DNA from: Fistularia commersonii
Lineage: Eukaryota; Chordata; Actinopteri; Syngnathiformes; Fistulariidae
Length of the DNA stretch: 64,000 bases
Assembly: GCA_037954325.1 (NCBI GenBank)
Contig: JBBMNZ010000015.1
Coordinates: 18,214,001-18,278,000 of the forward strand
Direction of reading: 5' to 3'
The first letter of the stretch is position 1. Each line of letters opens with the position of its first letter. The notes beneath the pieces are model-generated. The model had not been told where the DNA came from and did no database searches. It was given only the letters and a program-made list of their open reading frames with translations. Position numbers and translations under genes: made by a program. Shown here in pieces: positions 11,101 to 20,891 of the stretch.

Positions 11101-14070
11101 CCCGCACAGCACGCCCGTGTGTCTGGTGTTCGCCGGCGTGCGTGGCGACGCGGTGCGATGCTAAGCCGACCGTCGGTCTGCTTGTCCCCTCCAGAGCAAG
11201 AGCACTTCCAGTTCGCCCAGGAGACGGTGAAGGCGGAAGCCTGGCTAAAGGCCAAGGAGCCGCTAATCGCCTCCAAGGCGCCGGAGGGAGGAGCCGCCCA
11301 GGCCCAAACAGACGAGGTGGAGCAGCTCATCCTCCGTCATGAAGCCTTCCGCAAGGCTGCTGTAACCTGGAAAGAACGCTTCAGCTCTCTCCGCCAGCTT
11401 TCCGCAGTAAGCTTGACTGTAGCTAAATGTTTAATCAGTTTGGTGGAGTCACAGTTTAATGGCGCTACAGGAGGAGAAAAAAGAAAAGCGGTGACCTTGG
11501 GACGGTGTGCTTGCTTAGCAGACATGGGCGCATACCATGAGTTTGCATCATCATAGGCTGGAGTCTGTCTCGTGACATTTAGCGCACGTAGTTTAGCCTC
11601 ACTCGCTCACCGCCCCCCCCATTAGCATTTCACGCTACATTGTTTAGCCGTCAATAAAACGGACTCGTACGAGCGATACCTCGGTTTTATTGGGTCCTTT
11701 CTGCTACTAGCTTGTGATTTCACTGGGGGTCACGGGGGGCCGCTAGTCATCAAACTTCTGTCTTGTAGGCTGAGAAGAAGAAAGAGGAGGAGAGAAAGAC
11801 CACTCCGCTGTCCAGTCGAAGGATGTTCCCGCTGTCGTGTCTGACGCCAAGCGTTCCCTCCACCAGTGCTACCTCGCCCTTCTTGAGGCAGACAATTCAG
11901 GCGCACGTAGAAGCCAAACCCTTACAATCCGGTCTGGATCTAGGCGCCGTGGCGGCGTCCCAGAGGTTGTCCTCGCCGCGCGCCGCCTACAGCGCGGCCA
12001 TGAACGGCTCCGGCTATCACGGAGCGGAGCAGCAGTGCAGCGGGAAGCTGCCGGGCTCCTCGTACCTCGGCGTGAATCACCAGGTCGTCGGAGGCGGCTG
12101 CGACTCCGGCGTTTCGCCTCTGACGTCCCACGGCGGCGGAGCGGACTCCACGTACCTCGGAATAAACAATCAAACGGCCGGTAGCGCGGAGACCTCCGGG
12201 TATTACGGGATGTCCTCGGGCTGCGTGGGTAACCCCGGCCTCTCGATTCAAAGCCACACGGGAAGCGTCAGGTTGGGAAGTTCCGGTAACCTGGCGCAGC
12301 AGCAGTGCGCCGGAGGTCAGGGAAGCCCCGGCTATCTCCCGCCGCAGAATATGGGCAGTTCTGGGTACTTGGCACAACCGCAGAATATGGGCAGTTCGGG
12401 GTACTTGGGGCAGCAGCCCAATTTAGGCAGTTCAGGCTATTTGGCTCAACAGCCGAACACGGGCAGTTCCGGGTACCTGGCGCAGAACTATCAGAGCAGC
12501 GGAGGGCTGGGGAGCTCGAGCTACCTGGCGCAGAATCATTACAGCAGCGGAAGTCTCGGTAGTTCCGCCTACTTGGCCCCGAGCGGAGGCATCATGGACC
12601 CCAAAATGGCGTACGCCTGGCAGCACCTGAAGGCGGACTTCATGCAGCCCAGTATCAACCACATTCACAAGGCCGTCAACCCGCTTCTGGAGGCCAGCAG
12701 GATGCAGCGGGAACAGTACGGGGACATCCCCATGGCAGACATGATAGGGCCGGAGTCGGGGCTGGAGCTCCTCCACGGCCGCCTCCAGAGGGACCCCCGC
12801 GGCAGCCGCTCCGATCCTCAGATGGACCACCTGAGGCGGGAGAGGGAGTACAAGCTGGGTAGACAGACGTCCAGCGAGCAGGAGATCCAAGCCAGGTTGA
12901 ACGAGCTGCCGCTGATCGTGCGCCAGGAGCGATACCGGAGACGCCTGGAGCGGCAGTCGTCCAGCGAGCAGGAGGGGAGCGGCAAGCAGAGGCTGCAGAG
13001 ACAGGACTCCAGCGACCTGGAGGGCTCCGTGAAGGACGGCTCCGACAAGCGCTCAGGGTACGTGAACGGGCGGCGCCGCCAAAGTCCGAACGTTCGGCCG
13101 GCGGAGCTTTGCGACCCCGCTCGTATGTCAGTCACATCTCGACGGCGATCCGTGTTCTGGTGACTCGTGTTTGTGCTTGCCGTCGCAGGGACAAGAGATC
13201 CACCATGGCAGAGATTGTAGAGCAAGTGCAGGAGAGAGAGGCGGCGCACGTAAGTTAGCTTCCACGCCGTCCCCGGAGAAACGGGTGCGCGAGTTGTTTC
13301 ACGTGCGCGAGTACATGTCCTGCGCGCTTTGTGCCCCGCAGGCCCGAGGCGAGCCCTACCGGCCTCCCAGCAGCCTCTCGGCGCCGGTGACTCGTTTCGA
13401 CGGCCGCCCGCGGGCCCGAGACCGCCCCAAGCCCAGGAGGAGGCCGCGCCCGAAGGAGCCCGAGGAGACGCGGCGTTCCCGCTCGGCCCCCGCCACCGGC
13501 GCCCCGACCACGCCGCAGCCGCCCTCGCACACCGCGCACAACGAAGGCTTCCTCTACCGCAAAAAGGCCTCCAGCTCTGACCTGGAGGCCCAGCAGCGAA
13601 GCCCAAACAGGTACCGGGCAGAGAAACCGGGAAGTTCCTCTTCTAGGGGACGGCCAGTCCTCAGTCATGCTTCCTCCTGTTTCCTGACAAGTCTTTAAAA
13701 CCGGGAGGGAGCGGGCTGCGGCTTTAAAAGCCCAGCTCACGGAGATACCAGTGGGTCCAGACAAGCCATGCGGTCCCGCGTGTTGTATCTTCGTGACACG
13801 TTAAACCCCAAACTAATCCATGTGGCATTTTGGACTTCCAGCAAATCCTGGGTGAATGTATACTGTGTGCTGAAGGAGGGACTCCTGACCTTCTACAAAG
13901 ACGCCAGGAACCACACCGCGACCTACAACGGAGAGCCTCCCGTCGACCTCTGTAACTGCTCGTTCGATCCCTCCATGGGCTACAAGAAGAAGAAGAACGT
14001 CTTCATCCTTCAGTAAGTTATGACGCCGGGGGATTTTTACCCAAATCAAACCTGACGCTCACAGCCTGAT

Positions 14071-14104
<34 letters not shown>

Positions 14105-15551
14105 TCTCTGAAACAGAGTGAACGACGGAAACAACTTTGTCTTCCACGCAAAAGACGAGGTAGGAAAGTTCTACCTGTCCTTTCATTTAGTTCTGAAGGC
14201 GCTCTGAGGAACGGCTTCCAGCCCTCAGGGAAACACGAACCACCGCGCTGGCATTTGGGCTTCTGGAAGTGGCGGCGCAGCGTGAGGCTGAACGCTGCTT
14301 TCCAGGAGCAGTGTGTCCACCTCCGCCGAGGCCTCTGTCCTCCACGAGGAGGACGGCCATCACCCGTCTCTTTACCCTCTAAGAATCAAATAGAAGTTTG
14401 TTCTTTTATCCCCTCGACGGTGGAGGTGAGAGCAGACACGGTGAGGAGAAGACAGGAGGCAGAGCTGGAGGCAGCACAGGTGAAGATGGGGATGTTCTCT
14501 TTGGGAGCGATGAGGAAGGACAGGATCAGGAAGGAGTCCATCATCACAGGGACAACCCATGGTAGACGCTCTGGAGATAAAGGGAGCTGGAGAAGATCTG
14601 GGTAGAAGGTTGGAGGTCTGGAGGAAGATCAGAGAGGAGCTTTATGGATGGAGGGAGGAGGTGTGCGAGGAGAGGGTTAGACGGAGGCAGATGATTGGCT
14701 GAGGGTTGGATGGAGGAAGGCGATTGGCTGTGGACACCACTGAAGGGAGGAGCTCAGAAGAGAAGAACACAAATACACTGCACGTCATGAAGATAGGAGT
14801 CCGTAGAAATGAGATCCAGGATATAGAAATATATATTTAGATGGACGTCTGCTAGCATAGCGGAGCTACCTTCTTCTGTCTAACCTGGTGGTGGCCTGAA
14901 AAACATCCAGGTTCTGCTGAACGATCCCATGCCCTCCGTGCACGCCCCCCCCCCCCCCCAGGTGGTCGGTGTGGTTCGGCCGTGAAGCGTGGACTTCCCG
15001 CTTGTCCCTGGTTGTCTGCTTCGAAACAAACCCAAAGTCAAGTCAATCGCGTTGTCGTGTTTCTTATGGTCGACCACATGGGCTTTTGTCTTTTGGACAA
15101 AACCGGCCGGGGATTATTTTCAGAAATGGCGAACGATTTTATGCTTATCCGGTGTTTTTCCTCGATTACCGTCGAAGCCGAGAGAAAAGGCCCGACGTAA
15201 ATGAGCCGGCGCGTCAAGACGTCTGTCTTCCGTCTCTCTGTCCGGCCGCAGGAGGACCTGAAGGCCTGGACGTCCAACATCACCACCTGCATATCCGATC
15301 ACGAGGCCATGGCCAAGTGGGACAAGCCGGGCACCTCGGGCATGGACGCCGACCGCTCGGAGAGGAAGGAGAAGTCGGAGGGGGACGCCGACGCCAGGTC
15401 AGAGAGGTCGGAGCCGGCGGAGGGCGAGGAGAGGTCCGAGAAGGAGAGGTCAGAGAAAGGGGACGGCTCCGAGAAGCTAGACACGTCAGAGATCGCTGAC
15501 AAGATGGAGGGCGGGGCGGGGGGCTCCAGCACCTCTGGAAGGAGCAAATGA
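5114..15551 (+). CDS. sptbn4: Spectrin beta chain IV, 3' part (18 exons)
   Basis: Beta-IV spectrin builds the membrane skeleton of axon initial segments and nodes of Ranvier, linking actin, ankyrin-G and channels. Exons: 5114-5377, 5984-6217, 6973-7062, 7137-7415, 7496-7626, 7753-7957, 8133-8378, 8522-8656, 8992-9233, 10470-10608, 10704-10788, 11195-11406, 11769-13057, 13189-13249, 13342-13610, 13842-14012, 14117-14159, 15252-15551 (stop TGA). All phases join, giving 1464 residues. Residues 1-754 are spectrin repeats (from about repeat 9/10 on). Residues 755-1270 are the specific region with RQ(S/T)SSEQE motifs like the mammalian ERQES repeats and the basic RARDRPKPRRRPRPKEP segment. Residues about 1271-1390 are the PH domain, followed by a Ser/Glu/Lys tail. 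Two introns use GC donors (after 5377 and 8656). N-terminal exons are outside the window. Introns over 300 bp carry mainly a minisatellite (5743-5805), an L2-like LINE (9490-10105) and an RTE scrap (14395-14745). Confidence 0.93.
5743..5805. repeat. 9-bp minisatellite (GGACCTCAG)x7
   Basis: Seven head-to-tail copies of ggacctcag lie in the first sptbn4 intron seen here; the sixth copy has ctg for cag. Open frames across it (LRD repeats, or EVP repeats on the other strand) are translation artefacts. Confidence 0.9.
9490..10105 (-). mobile_element. 3' end of an L2/CR1-type LINE in an sptbn4 intron
   Basis: On the minus strand an open frame (9653-10099) resembles the far C-terminus of fish L2/Maui-like reverse transcriptase proteins, with FIYKAMLGLLPSYI, RSHDQLFLSVP and PSPWNMLQKDRKL. 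It is followed at 9490-9610 by a typical LINE tail: a 'ttaatctcaatgggactttc' stretch and AAATAAA-rich sequence. The copy is 5'-truncated, antisense to sptbn4 and lies between exons 8992-9233 and 10470-10608. It has no catalytic domain and is dead. Confidence 0.75.
12354..12590 (+). repeat. sptbn4: Coding repeat GSSGYLAQ in beta-IV spectrin
   Basis: Inside the 1289-bp exon, six in-frame units begin at 12354, 12390, 12426, 12462, 12510 and 12558. The first four start GSSGYL(A/G)Q, the last two GSSSYLAQ and GSSAYLAP. Spacing is 12 residues, then 16. Looser units (GSSYLGVNHQ, STYLGINNQ) precede it. The block is rich in Gly, Ser, Tyr, Gln and Asn. I do not recall such a block in the mammalian protein, whose specific region is instead dominated by ERQES repeats. 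Confidence 0.85.
14395..14745 (+). mobile_element. RTE-like LINE 3' fragment in sptbn4 intron
   Basis: Plus-strand translation around 14450-14600 gives EAELEAAQVKMGMFSLGAM and RIRKESIITGTTHGR. These parallel AELEVGEMKMLRFSLGVTR and RIRNESIRGTAHV in the copy at 24563-25358. It ends with the shared 'cagatgattggctgagg' tail, partly duplicated. Frame-broken and 5'-truncated. Confidence 0.65.
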
Positions 15552-15600
15552 GGAGCTCCTCCGAGTTTTATCCACTGACAAATGGCGTAGGACGTGTTGG

Positions 15601-15673
15601 GTGGGTGGATGGATGGATGGATGGATGGATGGATGGATGATGGATGGATGGATGGATGGATGATGGATGGATG
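15601..15673. repeat. (GGAT)n microsatellite
   Basis: Tetranucleotide ggat/gatg array just downstream of the sptbn4 stop codon, interrupted twice by single-base slips. Confidence 0.9.
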
Positions 15674-16691
15674 AACAAAGAGCATGTGCAGCCAGGTTTG
15701 CAGATCCTCAATCACAGAGCTGGGACACACCGAGGCCGAGGTCCGCCGACTGACTATTGTAACTGTGACAGTCTAATCTCTCAGCCCTCCCCGTCACCAT
15801 GGCGATACATCAACGCTTGCATCGCGCCACCCGCCGGTAGATAAGGAGGTCGGCCGAGACGCGGACTCCCGACGAGCGCTCCCAGGAATTAGTCACCGTC
15901 ACGTTCCCGTCGTCCGTCGTTTAACCCCCCGGATCCACAGCATCTCCCTGTAAATAGAGTTGACTGATAATGCAATGCTCTGTCTGTCCCCTGGAGGTGC
16001 TGAATGAAATGTTTCACAATATTCTCAAAAAACAGAAAAAAAAAAAGTTTTTTGAAGCAATATACTTTTTTTAATCCTACTCTTTGTCAGAAAGAGAGAG
16101 AAAAAAAAGAGATAGTCGTGGGAAAAGGAGGGATAGTTTCACATGTGAAGGCGTCCCCGGGCAGTTTGCACCTTAGACACTGGACACGCCTGTAATGTAA
16201 CCATGGAGACGGTGAAACCCGGGAATGCCGGCGGCACACACACCCGACGACACCGGCGTCGACGAACACACACTTTGACATTTTCTTTAAAGTTATGGCT
16301 ATAATTTGTCTGAAAAAAAAGGGAAAAAACCCGAGCCGTCCGTGGAAGCCCCGGAGTGTGACGGCACACGTGACCCGCGGACCCGAGGGAACCTGAACGT
16401 TGCATGAACTAGTCTATTAGTGGCGCCTGTTAGACTCGCCTTTGTTTTCGCCTTCTTCGGATCACGTGGGCGGCGTCGGGAATGCAATAAGGAAACGGCG
16501 GGAGGGGAGGAGTCGCGCTTCCGGCGGCCCGGAGGCGTGTCGGGGTTTTCTTCCACGCACGGCGAGCACCTGAAGGCACCGCCACCCCCCCGCCCTTGAC
16601 CTGTGACGTGAACGGCGTCACCGAGCGGCGCCCGTCGTCCTGTTTCACTGCGTTTCATTTTCCACAGAATGTAAAAGTCTCGGCTGTTTGC

Positions 16692-16726
<35 letters not shown>

Positions 16727-17270
16727 CAATAAGACCCCCCCATATCTGTGTGTGTGTGTGTGTGTGTCTGCGCGCTAACACAACACCCCGAGGTGAAGGG
16801 GGGTGAAGATGAGAGTGTTTGTGTTAACCCACATAATTAAAAGCAATCATCAGTCAGATATATTAATGTTTATGACATTTAAATCAAAATATGCAAATTA
16901 GGAGACACTATTTAATATCATAGCGTATAGAAGCACCCGGCGTGTGGCTGGATGAACCTCTCCGACCAGGGAAGAGCAGCGCCACAGGCTGGGAGTATGT
17001 TTGTTGTATTTTTATAAACCTATATTTATTCATGTCACATTCAGGAACGAGAGCGTCTTTCCAACAGCTGACAGAGCGGGTCAGTGTGTGTGTGAGCGTG
17101 TGTGTGTGTGTGAACGTGTCTGTGTTTGCGACGGGGTCGGAATCCACGTGAGCTGCCCCCTCCTCCCCCCTAAAAAAAAAAAAAGAACGAGCTGAAGGTG
17201 GAGCGGCGTGGCTCAGTCCCTGTACCGTCTGTTTGCCATGTATGTCCGCTCCTTTAACACGTATACCAAC

Positions 17271-17276
17271 AATAAA
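17271..17276 (+). promoter_or_regulatory. sptbn4: Candidate poly(A) signal AATAAA of sptbn4
   Basis: Exact AATAAA, 1.7 kb after the stop codon, followed by a GT-rich stretch about 25 bp downstream (gtcagatgtggccgtgttg), as expected of a cleavage region. Confidence 0.45.
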
Positions 17277-17772
17277 AGACTTTCCGAAACGTCCGTCAGA
17301 TGTGGCCGTGTTGATACGTCCTCCTCACATTCCAGACGTCAGCGGCCCGGACCCTGCGACCAAATACCCTCTGAATCGTCTTCCTTTCTGCAAAGCGAAG
17401 GACGTTTGTCCGCGGGCGGCCCGTAGGAGGCGGGACCGCCGCCTTCTCGTTCCCGACGCTCTCTGTTCGAACACGAGTGCCGTGTCGCGCTTTGGTTTAC
17501 GAGTCGTCTCGACGGAAGGCCGCCGCAGAAGACGAGCGAGCCGATGAGTTCGCTGTGGCCCGGAGAGGAGCTGCGGCGTTTGGGCGAGGACGTAACCGTC
17601 CTGGCGGCTCTGCAGGTGTTGATCCACCGACCTGGCTGCTCTCCATCTCCTCTCACAAACTCTGGCTTTGGTTTTCTTTTTGTTCCTTTTGTTCAACCCC
17701 TTCAACGGACGTCCAGCGTAACTGAAGAAAAGAAAACACAGGGCCGAACAGTGTGTGCGCGTGTGTGTGTGC

Positions 17773-17809
<37 letters not shown>

Positions 17810-17918
17810 TTACTTCCCATTACAACCTGCTGCTATGACATTAAAATAAACCTCCAAACCTGCTGATGCTAACGTGATGTGGAATTGCTGTGGACATGTT
17901 TTGTCTGCCGTGCTGATC

Positions 17919-17964
<46 letters not shown>

Positions 17965-18105
17965 GCTCTCTGCCACCGCCCTCGGTGACTGGAAGGCCAA
18001 GACCCTCATGGAGTGGCCCTTCGGTCCGAGGGGCCGCGCGACAGACTCGCCCTGTGGATCCGACGTTCAAACTGAAAAGCCAATTTAAATGTTGAACATC
18101 GACAC

Positions 18106-18158
<53 letters not shown>

Positions 18159-20891
18159 TTCACATCTTAAAAGTGTAAATGGGACCTGTGAGGAAGGGCC
18201 CGACTGCCTTCCCGCTCTGCAGCAGGTCTGAGTCACCGGTGGAAATCAACTGAAGGGCTGATCTTTTCAAAAACCGTCCGTGTCCAAAAAGAGGTTGTGA
18301 CCAAACGCCTGCCCGCCGCCCGCTTCTGTACAGCCCGTCCCTGACACACACCTTTCTACGCTGTATCTATGGCTTTCTTAGAGCAACCAATGAAAACGCT
18401 GAACCTCATCCCGGCTTGGCGACGTTCGAAACGCAAAGCGAGCGGACGCGTGCGAGCGCAAAGCGGAAGGAGGGGGAAAAAAAAAAAGAAAAAGAAAAAA
18501 AAGGCAATGCAACTTTTGCTCTGCAGCGGTGCGGAGCAGCGGTGGAGATGCAGGGTCTATTCTATAATAATAAGGAACATATACAGTATTGCACAACTTC
18601 TGCACAACTCGATGTATGCTTTACGAATGTACATTTTCATTCTGGTTTGTTTTATTGAAATGAAAACCATCTGCCAATATCTGTCTGTGGAAACATGAAA
18701 GAAAAAAAAACAAAACAAAACATGGTATTGTATAAAATCTGTTCATCCATTCAACTTGCCATCGTCTTCTTTCTCCTCTCCAGGTGTGGAGAGGCAGCGG
18801 TAGGAATGTAACCCTGAGATAAATCAAGAGTATCCTTTACCGACACAGAAACCGCAGATTTTCGGCTTTTCGAGTAAATGTACGGCTCCGTGTGGACGGC
18901 GACTGAACGAACCGATACTTTTACTTAAATCGCAGAGGGCCGATGATGCGTTCGGGTGTCGTCTGAAATTCGAAACCTAATCATCTCGTTCCTTTTGGGA
19001 ATTTAACACGTTCAAGTCAGAGGGCGTCTTTTATTCTCCAAATATCAGGGTTTTCCTGCAGAGGTCATTTGGCCGGTGATGCATTCAAGTGGCAAATGTT
19101 TTGAAATTCAAACATTCACGTCAGAAATGTCAGCAACCCGATGACTAATTTTGGCCCGATGTCCCGATTCCGGGCGGTGACCTTTGCCCTCGCCGACTCC
19201 CCGGATGGGTTTGTGAAAGCTCTCCGAGCAGAGCCGTGACATTTACCGGGAAAAGACGTTAAAACCGGGAAAGCGGAGCCCGCACATTTTCCCCTGGACG
19301 TCAGTTAAATTAGAATTTCCGCCGTACCGTCAGCGTGTCTCCTGGTCTGACTCAAGGACGGCTGAAGGACGTGATCAGATGATGGTTCCCTCGTCATGAC
19401 GTTCCCTGAAGTGGACGCGACACGGACGAGTGTCTCGCCGCCGTAGATCCTGAGAGCCACCGAAGAGCCTCGACCCGTTTCGAAGGTCACAGAGAAAAAC
19501 CCTTTTATTCGCCGCAGATGAAAGTTAATCCGGCATCTCGCCGGCTGAGAGCGAACGAGGCTCCGGGACCTGCGAGGTCCGGAGGTGGAACAGCAGGTTC
19601 TGGCGGCGGCTCGGGAGGACCCGTCGAGGTCCGTGAGGCGACGAACCGCAGGGTCGAGCCTCGAACCCGCGACTGACGGGGCTCGTCAGTTAAAGGGAGT
19701 CAAACCCCCGAGGCCTAGAAATGTAAACTGCAATTAGTACAGAAAAGGCCGGACGCCGTTTTCCAATATTTATGACCTCGCGATCTTCATCCCTGTCTCA
19801 GTGTGCCAGCATCAGATGTATCCTCTCCAGAGGAGGCTTCTTCCTGAACTCATGGCAAAATATTTTTGTTATTTGACAACCTGCCTAATATCGGGTGTAA
19901 ACACACACTCCTACGCGTGTCTGATGTCGGTTCCTGTTTCTGGACCTTGAGGAGCAGTGAAGGTTGCAGCTGCTACACATGTGACCGAAGAAGGTGGAGG
20001 AGTTTAACCGTCCACAGCAATGGAGAGGCTGGAGAAGAGGTGCAGGAACCTGTGCAGCAGCTGAGACCAGGTGGAGAAAAGGGGAACGGTGGAGAAGATG
20101 GAGATGGGAGCAGACATGGGGTTTGGTTTGGACGCACTGAAGAGGCCGGAGGCAGAGATGGAGATGTGAAGGTTCTTTGGAGTGAGGAGCATGGAGAGAC
20201 TCAGGGAGGATCCATCAGAGGGAAACCACATGGTAGATGTTCTGGAGATAAAGTCACACGGAGATGGTTTGGACGTGGACTGAGGAGGGATGGAGAAGAT
20301 CTGGGGAGAAGGATGCTGAGGCTGGAGGAGGTCTGGAGGAAGACCTGAGGAGGTTCATGGATAGAGAGGAGGACAAGAAGGTGGATGGTGTGTGAGGAGG
20401 GGGTTAGATGGAGGCAGATGATTGGCTGGGGGTTCGATGGAGTCAGGTGATTGGCTGAGGGTTAGATGGAAGCAGGTGATTGGCTGGGGGTTAGATGGAG
20501 GGAGGTGATTAGCTTAGGGTTAGATGGATGCAGGTGATTGGCTGGGGGTTAGATGGAGGGAGGTGATTGGCGGAGGGTTACATGGAAGCAGCTGATTGGC
20601 TGAGGGTTAGATGGAAGCAGGTGATTGGCTGAGGGTTAGATCGAAAGGAGGAGAATAATAATAATGTTAACGATGAGAATACTTGTGAAATAGATCAGAG
20701 CGACTTGAAACCCAAATAACCGGACAAGATGGATGTGTGTTATCGATTCGATCTGATCAAGTATCGATGTGTCCGCCTCCCGTTAAACGTGCACGCCCCC
20801 GTGGACGCGCATCCCCGCCGGGCAGGCGCGCCGCCGCCCCCTCGCTTCCGCCATAGATGTACGGAAGCCGCGCAGGTACCGCTCCCTGAAC
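17277..20891. other. sptbn4-micu2 intergenic region
   Basis: No gene was recognised. It contains dinucleotide arrays (GT)n 17775-17806, (AC)19 17921-17958 and (GT)24 18109-18156, an A/G-rich tract near 18475-18505, unassigned AT-balanced sequence 18800-19860, and an RTE remnant with a minisatellite tail (20000-20645). The last 150 bp are CpG-rich and probably belong to the micu2 promoter. Confidence 0.6.
20000..20645 (+). mobile_element. RTE-like LINE remnant with 29-bp minisatellite tail
   Basis: 20000-20350 encodes broken pieces (RRWFGRGLRRDGEDLGRRML, LEEVWRKT) matching the RTE C-terminus (RLRWLGHGQRRDREYIGRD, EVWRKT). From about 20400 to 20645 the tail expands into roughly nine imperfect copies of a 29-bp unit, gattggctgagggttagatgg plus agcaggt. 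RTE elements commonly end in short tandem repeats, so the array probably grew from the element's own 3' end. Confidence 0.65.

Larger units (their letters stand above)
15552..17276 (+). other. sptbn4: Probable sptbn4 3' untranslated region
   Basis: This stretch follows the sptbn4 stop codon and has no coding signal. It contains a (GGAT)n array (15601-15673), a poly-C run of 26 (16691-16716) followed by A-rich sequence, short TG arrays, and a consensus AATAAA at 17271-17276. A second AATAAA is at 17845-17850. The end of the transcript is inferred; longer forms are possible. Confidence 0.5.

Noticed and set aside
11823..13163. A separate 446-residue gene starting at the ATG at 11823
   Set aside because: The frame continues from the acceptor at 11768 (AEKKKEEERKTTPLSSRR) and joins sptbn4 exons in phase on both sides; the ATG is internal.
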